DNA from: Physcia stellaris
Taxonomy: Eukaryota; Ascomycota; Lecanoromycetes; Caliciales; Physciaceae
DNA: 64,000 nt
Reading direction: 5' to 3'
Assembly (NCBI GenBank): GCA_018902385.1
Contig: JABSSW010000002.1
Coordinates: 868,001 to 932,000, forward strand
Part shown: positions 30,606 to 42,202 of the stretch, piece after piece
Layout of the letters: each line of letters starts with the position of its first letter
How positions within the stretch are numbered: the stretch's first letter is position 1
Translations under genes and position numbers: made by a program
The notes under the pieces: generated by a model
The model's database searches: none
Seen by the model: the letters and a program-made list of their open reading frames with translations, nothing else
What the model was told of the DNA's origin: nothing

Positions 30606-32512
30606 ATGGAAAATTCAAAGAATGATAAAACTTCTCAAGACATCACGGAGTATGAGGACTTGAGCACAAATCCCCCAGTACCTCGCAGTTCTCCTTCAAG
30701 TCCAGACTGTGGTGATGTGGCAATAGAAATAGGAGCAATTAGCGGTGTAGAGCCCGAACAAAACGATCCAGAACAAGGAGACGACACCGGGGAGGAGCCT
30801 GATGAAAAAGATGTAGGACGAGAAGACGACGACAGCGGGTCATCCTACAGTTTGTCTCCAAGCCAGCTGGAAATAGATGTAGGATATTCGGATTGGCCCG
30901 CACCGACAGGTCCAATCGGCAAGGAAGGCAAATGGGACAGCAGTACTTCCGACTATTTTGGTGAGCCATCAGTCTGAGACCTTTTGGATAGCATTTACCT
31001 TGCTAACGATGACGAGATGAACAAGGAAATCGAGTAGATCGAGGTAGGCCATACCTGGGTACCAGACATTCCATTACTGATGATGATTTAAAGATGAATA
31101 TTGCCGCCCAGATTCCTCCGACGTCGCAGTGTCCTGGACTGATCCCCTCTCAAAGCCTCTGAGAACCATCTCTCGCGAAAATGTCCAGGTGGACATGCAA
31201 ATATACCCGTTCCTAGCAGGTTTTCTTTGCAAGAGAAGAAGTCTAGATACCCTACCTTTTCTGACACGACACCGACTTATCTTCTTGATCCTACACACAT
31301 TACAGGACTCCTGCTACGAACTCATGAAATCTAAATATCCGGACCAGCTTCGATATACTCAGATACAGTGCGTAGACCAAATCGACATATTCGATTGGAC
31401 AGCATTCATCGGGGTAGGTGAAAGCCAGGCAGCTGTTGACCGCCAAAGACACATCTGATTATGCGCAGGGAGTCCGAGCTCAAGAACATCAAAAGTTTCA
31501 GAACGAAGTCTGGCCGAGTCCCCAGATTTCTCAAGGCGGTCCGCTCGGAGTCGGTGACGTACGACAAGTAGCCTATCATCGTCAGGATTATGACAATCGC
31601 CTGATTCTGTACGCAGTCTGCCTCCTGGTTCAGTTGAAGGACAGCGATCGTCTACATAAGATACAATCCGTTCTTCTTTTGCTATATCAAAAGCAATGCC
31701 AGGCAGAAGATATAAACCCAGAATCTACAAACCCGGAACACAAATTCTTGTCAGAGGACGAGATATCGGCAGCGGAGCCTTTACTCGACATAGATTCCCG
31801 CGCGTGTACGACCCAGCAACAGATGCTCTCCAAGATCCAAGCAATCCTGGAGCGCTCCTTCTTCCGACTCGCCTTCGCGCACGACCCAGAGTATTTCCAA
31901 CAACTCCAGATTGATTTCGCAGAGCAGATCGAACTGCATCATTGGTATGACAGACACAACCGAGTCCTCCTAGACAGCATCATACCGGATAAGCGGGATG
32001 GCTTTTCACATCTTCTCTCGTCTGCTTCTCGTCTCCGGAACCAGGCTTCTCACCCAAGCATCAACCCTGCCTTCGATAGACGTTGGGCCGACTGGGCGAT
32101 CAAAATCCTGGGCCATTGTGACGACCAAGAATCCATTGCCCAGATCAAGATGCTTGCCGACAGCACCGAGACTCAGGTGGAAGAAGCAACGCGGGCTAGA
32201 GTCGACACCTACCCGAACGACGCAGACGGCCTTTTAGAGCTGTATACGGAGTGCCACGCGGCAGGGGCCGCGTACATGAGGGATCTTCGGGGTTTATATA
32301 AGAAGCTCACTCAACATGAGGAGGCGATAGGAAATATCTTTGATAGAGCAGCGAGGGATTTCAGGGAGAGATACGAGCAGGCACTGAAGACGGAAGCTGG
32401 CGATACTGAGACTAGCGCCCAGTCCACTAGTAACCCACCTACTATAATCGTTACCGACGAGGCGGGCAGTCCAGTCGAGGGTAGCGCTGCAGTGGAGGAT
32501 GTAGATCGATAA
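30606..32512 (+). CDS. Uncharacterised HRxDYD-motif family protein, intact copy
   Basis: I place three exons: 30606-30960, 31094-31413 and 31469-32512 (introns of 133 and 55 bp, donors GTGAGC and GTAGGT, both ending in AG), 572 residues. The first 118 residues are acidic and S/P-rich. A helical region follows (YPFLAGFLCKRRSLDTLPFLTRHRL.., VDQIDIFDWTAFIG). Then comes the motif VRQVAYHRQDYD at residues 256-267 with LILYAVCLLVQLKDSDR, and ILERSFFRLAFAHDPEYF with SRLRNQASHPSI further on. The tail is S/T-rich. The same order of blocks occurs in the gene at 39303-40860, so the two are diverged paralogs. The motif recalls a widespread group of fungal proteins of unknown function marked by a (R)HAAVHR box. 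It has no signal peptide and no enzyme signature and is probably intracellular. Confidence 0.7.
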
Positions 32513-33344
32513 AAACGGGTCGTCATCCATAGCTCAACGTCCCAGGATTGTGAGATGTCGGGTCTGGTAAAGGAGCGGAGGGGAAGCGGCGCGATTGATG
32601 GAAAGGGATCTAGACAGTCTTTCTTCTTGTCGCACGATAACGAGGAAGGATCAGGGCAGGGAAAATGGAGACTGTCATTGAGAATTTTTAGGATAAGAAT
32701 CACCGATTTGCTATCAGCGCGAGTCTCGAAAATTCTTCATGTTCTTTGTTTGATTGTCTGAGATTGCGTGCTACTAGTTTGTCTAGGATTGTGGAAGTGT
32801 GTAACTGGTGCATCGTCGTGGTATCGAATATCTTCGTTCTGGCAAGACGCATACCCGTCCTTGGCACAAAGCAGACAATGTCTTGATTTCGTCCGTGGTT
32901 ATCTGAATGGTAGGTCTGTAAGAAATGTATAGATGTATCCATGCAAAATCACATCACTTGCTTCAGTATTCAGCCCAGTGAGTACCAACATGTATGTACT
33001 GTATGTATCCATGCAAAATCGCATCACTTGCTTCAGTATTCAACCCAGTGAGTACCAAATATTGTCGGCGGAAAGCTCATGCTACGTACTTTCAGAATCT
33101 CACAGAGCAACTTTTTACAGTCGACTATTCTTGCTATTTCCGCGATGTAAGTATGAAGAGAAATTTCCTCCCAAACAACGAATGTTGTTGAAACATTCGG
33201 AAGACCTGCTATTTCACATCCTGTAATCTCGCCATCGCTGCATCAGCACTCATGTCTAGCCTGGACGAGAACCGCAGTTTCACAAAGAGAAGACTAGAGC
33301 AGAGCAGCGCTCATGGAAAAGCACAAAACCTCGCCAACTCAGAG
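32513..33344. other. Intergenic region with a local duplication
   Basis: No gene is supported between the HRxDYD-family gene and the end of the terpene synthase. It contains the two-copy repeat described at 32933-33059. Confidence 0.45.
32933..33059. repeat. Two-copy tandem repeat, 70-bp period
   Basis: A 57-bp segment (starting ATGTATCCATGCAAAATC, ending GTGAGTACCAA) at 32933-32989 recurs at 33003-33059 with two or three transitions. Confidence 0.85.
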
Positions 33345-35299
33345 TCAGATCCTACTCCCCTCCCCGCCATACCTTGCCATAACCACACTCGTCACCACGG
33401 CCCCCGATGCAGCCACCAGACAAGCCTCCGCAAACGCCCACTCTTCCGCGCTCAACGCCCTTCGCCCCTCCACTCCTTCTCTTTCTCCCGTTCCCTCTCC
33501 CTCTCCCTCCATTGCCGCAAATCTCCTCAATTCTGTCACCGCCGCCTCTTCGCTATATAGCAGCCACGCAAAAGCCATACTCTTCGCCGCGTCCGCGCTC
33601 ACCCGCTCACAGCTCATAATCACATCCACGACATTGATAATTGACGTCGACTTCCCGGATCTGTAGGCCGCGAGCTCCTTGTCAAAGGAGGCGAGGTCGT
33701 TGGTTATGGAGATTGCGTCGCCGAGGCGCCATAGGAAGGTGTAGAGGGGAGAAGAAGGGGAGAGGATGTGTGGCATGGAGAGGAAGGAGCCGATGGAGAA
33801 GGCGGTTATGGTGTAGGTGTACCTGGGCATTCCATATTAATTGATTGAACTCGACAGTTTCCATCGTTTGTATCTCAGTTAATTGAATAGCGGCGTTGGA
33901 TCGGGGAGGAATGCAGCAGAAGGAGTGTAGCAGGAGAGGGACTCGGTCCCGTCACTTCATCCTGGGAACCAGAAAATGTCACGAAGGGATGAAGGAGGTG
34001 TGTGTTAATGACTTAGAGTTGACTTTGAAGTCAAACTCGATTGGGTTCAAACCGATATCAACGAGATGAATGTAGACGGTACCGTAAGCCGATGTCATCC
34101 CACCTATAGTCCAAGTAACTCCTGACGCTTCGAAATCCCTCCTTCGGAGGGCTCCCATGCCTGAAAAATCCCAAGAGCTCCTCCAGGACTTCAGCACCTC
34201 CATTGCCATAGGCGAGAAGGCCGGCTCGAATGTTGTCCAGTCCAATTTGGAGGGGTGTGGGAGGGGAAGATAAGGGCAAAGAAGAGGAGCCAACGAGTCG
34301 AGATATGAGGGACTCGCGGAGTTGTGTGATTTGCTTTGATGGTGTTAGTCGTCCTGATCAAAGGGTTCTCATGTGCCGCATTAAACTTGCTCTAAGGTGA
34401 AAAGAGACAACGGGGAAGACTGACATCTTGGCTCGGAAGCGTCTCCCATACATCTAAGATTGTTGGGGTCGGGTTAGCTTTTGCTATTCTTGAATCTCCG
34501 CACCCTCTTCTGCCTAACTCATATATTTTTCTCCTTGGTGTCTCCCTTCTCAAACCAGCACAAAGTCGTGGCTGGGTATTAAGTTAAACATACCGTCGAA
34601 CATAAAAATCAACACTATCGTCTGCGCAACTAATTTAATCCGTTCCTCGTCCGCGTCCGGCCACATGTAAATAGTGAAGCGACTCCAGGAGTCCAATAAC
34701 CCCTTGTTCAGCTCTTCCATTGCCACGGAGGCTATTGGCCTCATATGATTCTTTTGAATCCCAACCCCATCAATGTAATGATTTTCGACGCTGGAGTCGT
34801 TGTTAATGTTTGGATTGGGTTGTGTCGATAGGGTAAGCTCGTTGCATGACTCGTCAGCGGCAAAAAGCTCCAACAGTTCCATTGTCACTTGCACGACAGT
34901 CTCCCAATACCTGGTTTGCCGAAAGTTTAAAATGCCTGTGTGTGTAGGCAGTCCGGCATTCGCGAAATGGAGTGGGATCCCGTTCTTTTTTTCATAGTAT
35001 TTGGATCCAGCTTGGATCTGGTCGAATGAGATTCGCTGCGGAACCAGCCATTGCGGTCGTTGGGGAAGGTATTCGTTACTATAGTGAATGGGACACAGGT
35101 AGTCCCTGTCGACGAGGGAAGCTAGGAGGTGAAGGTTGTATTCTGACTCGACGTGGTGGATGGACGTAGGTTTTCCTGGAGTTTTATCGTTATCTTTTAG
35201 GTGCTCGTTCAACTGGAGATTGGCGATTTCCACGGCGACCGGCTTGATAATGCCATTTTCTATGCTTTGAGTAGTCGTCGTCGAAGTTTCCTTCCCCAT
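33345..35299 (-). CDS. Class I terpene synthase (sesquiterpene-cyclase type)
   Basis: I place four exons on the minus strand: 35299-34594, 34453-34425, 34333-34083 and 33822-33345, 487 residues. Introns are 140, 91 and 260 bp with donors GTATGT, GTCAGT and GTACCG; the first has GCTAACC and the second GACTAAC branch sites. The start at 35299 lies in a strong CACCATGG context. Exon 1 ends and exon 2 begins inside the metal-binding motif, giving FMFDDVWE (residues 233-239). The second motif, NDLASFDKE (370-378), is a full NSE triad. Conserved TPLQ..LDNI, LEELLGFFRH, YLDYRWDDIG and the C-terminal RY pair (479-480) are all present. The enzyme should ionise and cyclise a prenyl diphosphate, most likely farnesyl diphosphate, with Mg2+ in the cytosol. 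The N-terminal 110 residues are variable. No tailoring enzyme, transporter or regulator was recognised next to it, so the product is unknown. Confidence 0.85.
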
Positions 35300-38200
35300 G
35301 GTGGGCGTGGGTTGGCTCTGGTAATCTTGCCTGTCCACAAGATGGTTTGGAGATTGCAGGAAAACGCGGTATATATAATCGTAGCACTTAGTTATCAAAA
35401 GCGGATAGAGCCCGCGAGGGCGTCTTACATAACAAAAATAGATAAACTTCATCGCTTTGATTGGAGTGTTTGATAACACACTGTTTTGATATTGGTCCCA
35501 TGCAAGATCCCTTTTCGGATCAACGCGCGACTGATACTCAGCACGCTCACATGTAATAACGTATGTCATCTTAGGTGTGATTCCGACTACAAGGTCAGGG
35601 TCCAACGGACCGTGCGTGAGTGTATCAAGCTGAGGGCAGCCACGTAGTCAGCTCGGAACAATCCTTTCGCTATATTGGTTTTGAGAAGTCGATAAAATCT
35701 GGTTTTTTTTTTTCAGCATCGGACATGTGCGTCTATAAGTTGGATATTGTGAGAATCGTACCACTCAATTTACTGATATCCCAAGGCTTTGGCTCAATAG
35801 CCGGCTCTTGGCTAGTGAGATTTGGAGGTGAAGGATGAGGAGGTGCAGGCGGAGCGAGTTTACGCCGATGACCCGTGAAATCTGTATCTATTTGGTTGGT
35901 GCTAAATCCATCAATTCTACCTGGTCTGGATACTGTACTGACTACTGGAATTTTCACAGCTACTCTACCAACTTACCTAAATCAAGGTACTCGTACTATT
36001 GAGATAAGACAAGTAAACTCTGATACTTGAATCCAGATGAACTCCATCACTGCTTCCATGAAAGAAGACTACAGCTCTCACATGTTTGGGCTGACTTATC
36101 TCCTGGTGGTACCTAATTTCGTACTGCTTCTGCGATTGGCCGTTGGCACAAGGTCTTAGGGATCCTGGAAGTCGTGCACATGCTTATTGCAGACTTCAGT
36201 TCCGCTGATACCCAATGAAGCCATTCAGCGATGACGCAATTTAGAAGAAAATGTGCGGTCAAGATCCCTGCAAAAAACAACGTGGACCCAGGATAGGTCG
36301 AAGAGTCAGTATACTTTGTCATCTCGCAGTTCCGAGCTTCCAAAGTGGGATGTCTTTTTCACAAGAACGACGGACGCTATCTCGGTGTCTGATACTGCTT
36401 CCTCCGGTCTGAGCTCTGCGCATCAAGATGTTTGTAAATATGCGGAAGAGCTGTGAAAAGAGCCCGTGGCGGGACTAGATCCGATGTTGACCTCTTGCAC
36501 AAGTGCTAACAAACAGTGGCGGGTCACCTGATTGTGCCACGTTATCGCAGTAATGTGGAACAACTGTCATCGACTTCGGCATTCCTGCATGGTGGTGTGG
36601 AATGGAGAAATCTACCGAAACGCTAATCTTTAATTGTACCTCGTATTAGTATGCGCTGTAGGCTCTGGGTAGGTGTAACAACAAGGGTGGTAGATCTTAT
36701 GGTCGGGTGGTGGAAAGGTGGTTAAATTGCTAATTGCGGCCGAAGGCCAAATATACTAGTGATTACTAACTAGTGCCTACTGGCCCTACAGCGCCTTCTT
36801 CTAGCTGATTGGGTAAAAATGTTCCGACCCGTCGACCACGCTCAAGCATGTGACAATCCCGGCGAATTTCCTACAGGATGATCTAACGTCGGGCTTGTTA
36901 GGGAAAGAAGTGTGACCGGAAAGTGGTTCGCACCTGATTGGGATACAATTTGGCGAAGATGAATGAATAGAGGATGAACAGACCGCTAAGCCGACTTGGA
37001 CCAGCATCTTGACACTCACATTAGCGACTCCGAGCCTTGGAAAACCACGTCGGCGTTCTTATCCTCGCTAGCGCCGTATACATACGAGCGTCCAGGACCG
37101 GCTAGTCGTGTCCCCATCGGAAATGGCTTGGAAAATTCCTTATCCTCGAGCATAGTCATCATTTCTAGCTTTTGCTGAATGAAAGTGGAGTTGAGCATCA
37201 CACCACCTCCTTCAAGACACACGTCGTCTTGACTTACTGTTTCATATGCAATTTTCAGATTGAACCCATCCCCCCTACCCCAAATACTAATAGTATTTCG
37301 AAAAGCGCCGCCAGCTAGAGTACGGCATATCCCGATCTAACTACTTCATCGGGCTGGGTTATGTATTATGTGATGAGGTTGGAAAGTGGTATTGGAATTG
37401 TCTTGCAAGGACGCTCGAGGATGAGTCGTTGGTGTAGTGTAGCTATCTTTTGTGGGGCATCCCATCTTTTCTGCCCCGTCGAAGCATCTCTAAACATTAC
37501 TTCTGTAACACGAAAACAAGGTGGTGACACGGCGCAATTTTATGCTCCATGGAGGAAGGATTTATCCGTGAGGGGATTGGGAAACGCGAATCAAGTAAGA
37601 ACGCCTCCAGTAAATTCGTTCCACATAGGACGAATATGGGAGCACACTCTTGGTATATGCCAGCACTCGAAGGAGCTAAAAGAGGATCTCGATGACTTTG
37701 TTACAAAATGCTACTGCTAAACACGGAACAGCAACTTGGTGCAGGCTTAAATCAATAGATAACTAACATTACCACTCGCTAATCCCGCCAGCTGTTGAAT
37801 TCTCAACCCCTGGCTATGCATCCACGGTTGAACATTCCGCTCAAGCTTCTCCGACAAGATCACCCATAAAACCACATCTAAGCTCGCGCTCACTAAGCCC
37901 AGTTATATCTTCTTTCGACACTCTATCGAGCCTTGTTGTTTTCCTCAGATGCATTATGGAACACGCATAACGGCTCTTCATGGCTCTTCATTGTCCAACT
38001 CATTCAGGTCTGATATTCATGCCTCAATGGCATGTACCACTGGATGATCTTCCCATTCGCTCGATCCTTTCCCTTTTGTCACGTTTTCCACCAACGCTTG
38101 TGCAAATGCTAAGAGCAAGATTGAGCTGTGGAAAGAAGGCTTGTTCGTAAAGCTGCGGAGAGTTTCCAGTCTATAAGCTTCATATAAAGTTTGACGTGGA

Positions 38201-39302
38201 GACTATCCCATTCTCCAGACTAAAGGAACGTTCTCGTCTCTCTCCTCAGTCTGCAGGCGGGTTCCTTCTTCTGGCATCCAACTGTCTGCCTCAATGAAAA
38301 GAGCTAGCAGCGCTTCGACGCTGTTTATGTATTACGAACAATGCTAATGTAAGGTCGTTATAATCATGCTGATATCTCTGGTAGTTGTTCTGTAGACGGC
38401 GAGACCGCCGGAACATTCTATAAGTGATAAGCTTAGTGACAGATGTCGGTGGGGTGGCAGGAGGCACTGAGGTGGCAGGAGTGGCGACAGTCCTGCCTCG
38501 AGAAGGCTTCCGGTAACGACAGCGAGCTTCTTGCTGGGCGGCGGCGTGCTGATGCGAGGGAGGTCCGAGATAGCTAGTATAGAATGCCCGCTATGCTTCT
38601 TCTCCCTACCTCCTCTTCGTGTCCAGCTTCAATGTTAGTACTGAAAACATCCATATCAGCATCCGCAGAAAGGTATAGCTTTATGCAAGGGCGTATGAGT
38701 GGGAAAAGATCTCCACTCTTCTTAAGGGTTGATGACGGCAGAAGGCTTTCGCAGCATGACTGCCCGGATTCGGAGCATGGGTAGGCCAGTATGATGAGTG
38801 GCGGAACATACCGAAAGTCGGCAATGCGCAAGACCTTGCCCAGGTGTACGAAAGGGGATAGGTTGCTCCATCAAGCGGAGCTGTTCTTACGAAATCATTA
38901 TATTCTCCTGCTCATCATCAGTGCTGAGCTCTTCGACCATCACGGTGGCTCCAAGACTAGCTTCTTCATTGGAAGGATCGACGTGTAATAGCCCAGACAG
39001 ACTCGCGCTCTGTAAGTGGACAGGCGTGGAGCAGGTAGGTGCTGACAGACATCATTTCAACCGAGTTTGACATTCTTGTACGGGATACAGTCCGACAGCC
39101 TCAGATGCCTCAAGCTCTCGCCATGTCCATCTAGATCGGCTTAGACGTTGGTCGACGTCCTTCAGAAGCCGAGAACTCATAGTGGTATGCGCAGAAATAG
39201 TCCGTGCAGCTGGCCAAGGCTTGTTGCATCGCTGAGACTTCGCTTAGAGAATCCGATTGAGAGTTTTCTCGTGCTCTGTCAATAGGCAAACTTGCTGAGC
39301 CC
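35300..39302. other. Long intergenic region, no gene recognised
   Basis: Four kilobases in which both strands give only short overlapping frames. The longest that might merit a look are a plus-strand frame at 37361-37720 (119 residues) and a minus-strand frame at 36113-36343, but neither shows a family motif, a signal peptide or splice sites I trust. Composition is ordinary, so this is not the RIP-type desert seen elsewhere. A small ACTAGT inverted pair lies near 36756-36773. Confidence 0.4.
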
Positions 39303-40860
39303 CTAATTGACTATGCAATGCCTTCTTTCTTCATGAGATGATGCATCGACTTGGGCGGTTGGCGTAGCGTCTGACGGTGAGACCGTAGTAGGGGAGTGCG
39401 GTGTAGGCGCTGTCTCGGATGTTGTCCAGTCCAAGTTATCGACAGCTTCATCGATTTCCTTTTGTCGCGGATCCACGATTGTGACGACACTAGACTGCGA
39501 CCATCGCTCGAAGACGTGCTTTATCTCGGGGAATAGATCTGCAGCGCATCGCTCGTGATAGGCGATAGCTTCGTTGTACCGCTGGTACACCGTGCGGTCT
39601 CCCTCGTGGTTTGGCATATCCCTGGTGGGCTTTGGTCGGCGTTTTGCTGCCAGGCGAGCGTGGTCGAGGTAGTTAGTTCCCTCTTGGTCGTCGCCGTTGT
39701 TGTCGACTTCGACGTCGTCCTCGTCGCCAATCCGGTAAGTGTCTCGCAGACCAACGTCTGCCGCCCACAACGCAAGCCTAATCTCTCTCGCCGCGCTTTT
39801 ATCCCCAAGCATCAATGCCACCCTTTCAGCATCCTTTGCTAGTGCCTTGTACGGGTCCTCCTCATTGTCATACATGCAACGGACAGTGCTGGAGTTCTTC
39901 CGGCCCTCTATCGCTTCCTTCGAAAAGCTGTTATGATGAGCCTCCATATTGCGAAGTGCGCGGCATACATCAACCATCTTTCTAACCTCCCCTACATCTA
40001 GCTTGAGCTCGTATAAACGGCCGATGACTTTCTCAGCTAGATCGTGGAGTTCGAGGGCATGAGCATGCTCGACGTCTAGATCCGGATCATGGACTTTGGC
40101 AAAGCGGTAGAAGGCCTCCTCGAGGGTATTAACCAGGTAGGTGAAGAATTCATGGTTCGTCGAGCATCGTTTCTCCAGCTTCAACTCCCCAGCCATGGCA
40201 GCCTGGGCCAACTCCTCGAACTCGCCGATCCTTTTCTCATCCCGCAAGGTGGCCAGGAAAGCCACAGCGCGGTGGAGGCACAGCGCGGTGGAGGAGATGG
40301 CTATCGTAGTCCCATCTGTGCACGGCAGCATGCCGTAATCGCCCAATGGTATCCCTGTTGTGGTCTATCTCCTTTTCGAAGTAGACATTAACATTTGGCA
40401 ATCCGCCGGCCAAACACGCGTCAAGTTTCCTGCCTTTGCTCTCAGAGTCCTTGCTTTCGGAGCGCAGCTTGTGTAAAAGTGCGATCCAAACATTGATGTC
40501 CACTGCATCGTAGGTGTTCAAGGATAGAAGCACGAGTTCGAAGGGTGCGTGTAGGTCGACGATGGCAAAACACGCGTGCTCTAGCAGGCGTTTGAGGGAG
40601 GTAATGAGGGCGTGTTTGGAGGCTGGAGAGAGGTTGAGAGCCCAGGTAGGAGCTGTGAGGAGAGAGAATAGAGTCGGGTGGGTGTCGGCTGTAAGGGTGA
40701 ACCTATTGATGGTCAATCTTGAGGGGTCAGTGGGCTCTGGCTCACGCTCGAAGACGGAGTTGTCCCAGGCCGCGACTTCTGTAGGAGCGGTCAAAGGGTT
40801 GTTGCCTGCGCTCATACTGTCCCATCCCCAACCGTCATCATCAGAGACGGTAGTTGCCAT
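39303..40860 (-). pseudogene. HRxDYD-motif family paralog, frame broken by 16-bp duplication
   Basis: Two minus-strand frames, 40860-40237 and 40346-39303, carry consecutive parts of one protein. The first has an acidic start (DDDGWGWDSM), SKHALITSLKRLLEHACFAIV and the motif RLRHAAVHRWDYDSHLLHRAV (residues 174-194). The second continues with AFLATLRDEKRIGEFEELAQAAM, YLVNTLEEAFYRFAKVHDPD and CRALRNMEAHH. Block for block this matches the gene at 30606-32512. The frames change exactly at a perfect 16-bp tandem duplication (40263-40278 and 40279-40294), which would account for the shift. Everything else is open, so the lesion is recent, an assembly or read error, or in theory tolerated. Without it the protein would be about 513 residues. 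An open frame continues upstream to about 41125 without an ATG, so the true start may lie in an unseen exon. Confidence 0.72.
40263..40294. repeat. Exact 16-bp tandem duplication inside a gene
   Basis: CACAGCGCGGTGGAGG occurs twice head to tail with no mismatch. Sixteen is not a multiple of three, and the coding frame changes here. Confidence 0.93.
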
Positions 40861-41128
40861 TGTCTCGCAGTCACCTGTGGAGGCTTGCGAATCTTCCAGC
40901 GTCGTGTTGGCGGCTGATAGGGTAGACGAAGAGTCCCACGTCGACGTCTCCCATTCTACGATCTCTTCATTGCACGTACCCGACTCGTCCGAGTCCCCGC
41001 TGCTGGAGCTGCTTTCTTTCCCTAAATCAAGAATTCGGGGCGGGCGTTCGATCTTGAGCCAGCCATGCAGTGGCTTAAGTTCAGAACTTGAGGAGGTGGA
41101 GTAGGTGGAGGAAGAAACCCCACGTTAG

Positions 41129-42202
41129 TGGTGGTCGAAGACATCTTACCCCTCGTGTTTGCCGCTTTGTGGTGTCGATGTGGCATATAAAGATGAAAGC
41201 GTAGGGCTTAGGGTGTGACGGCAATATGGCAAGTGTCAAAAGAAGTGTCTGGGAATCACTGGGAAATACAACGAATGTGACCACAAGAGCGCAGATGCTA
41301 TAAAATGGTAATTGCGATTGATATTGCAAGAGAGTGTGTAGAAAAAAGGAGGGGAGTGACTTGGGCAGGATATTATATTTATATTCGCGAGAACGCCACG
41401 CTGGGACTGTGAGTCACAGAAGAATTGTGTTTCCGGGGTAACTTCAGCCGTTAGTATCCACTTTCTCTACGATTTTGTTGAACCAGTGTGCTCTGTTGAA
41501 TGACCAGTGAGGCTACATGCTGTATCTGCACGTCTCTGGGGCGAACCCAATCATTCGCGACGATCTTCGAAGTCTTTGTCAAGTTTAATGTATTTGTTCC
41601 TACTATCGAGAGTGGTGGTAGGGGATCTTATTTCGACTATATCACGAGCCATCTTTGCTCTATATAGAGGTAGGCCCTCATCGCTCCAGCAATGGGATGA
41701 GAATGCAGACACTGATGAAAGTCTGACTGTTATGTATACTTGATGACTTCGCCACAGTGTTTGACCCTACGAAGGAGTCTCAATTGTCCCGGACGCAAAG
41801 TTTCCGGATCCCCGTGAAATTGTTGAGAGGGTCTTCAAGCCACAAACCTAGAATAGGGACGTTGAGAGAATGAGACAGAAAGGCCGATAAATCTGCACGA
41901 GCTACATGTTTGACTATTATTAAGCTGCTAATATGGGATGAATCATCCAGGTCGAGAGCCGCCTTCAGCGAGATCAAATCTAGTAAGCCTCTTATGGAAG
42001 CTCATGTGAGCAGAACATCCTAGAGAGGCGAAGGCATCAAGATCAGAGTAAGTGATACCACGTATCCATGGTAGGGTTGAATGAGATCTAACGAAGATCA
42101 ATAGAAAGATGAGTATGTGAGGAAGACAATACGTGCTATTCGAATATCGAATGAAAGACGAAGGCAGAACAGCCAATCCCTTGATCCATGGTACATCGGA
42201 CC
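41129..42202. other. Intergenic region, no gene recognised
   Basis: One kilobase of ordinary composition upstream of the HRxDYD-family paralog and downstream of the secreted-protein pseudogene. Only short frames without resemblance are present. Confidence 0.4.

Noticed and set aside
37361-37720. 119-residue plus-strand frame in the long intergenic region
   Set aside because: No motif, no homologous pattern and a composition like the surrounding non-coding DNA.
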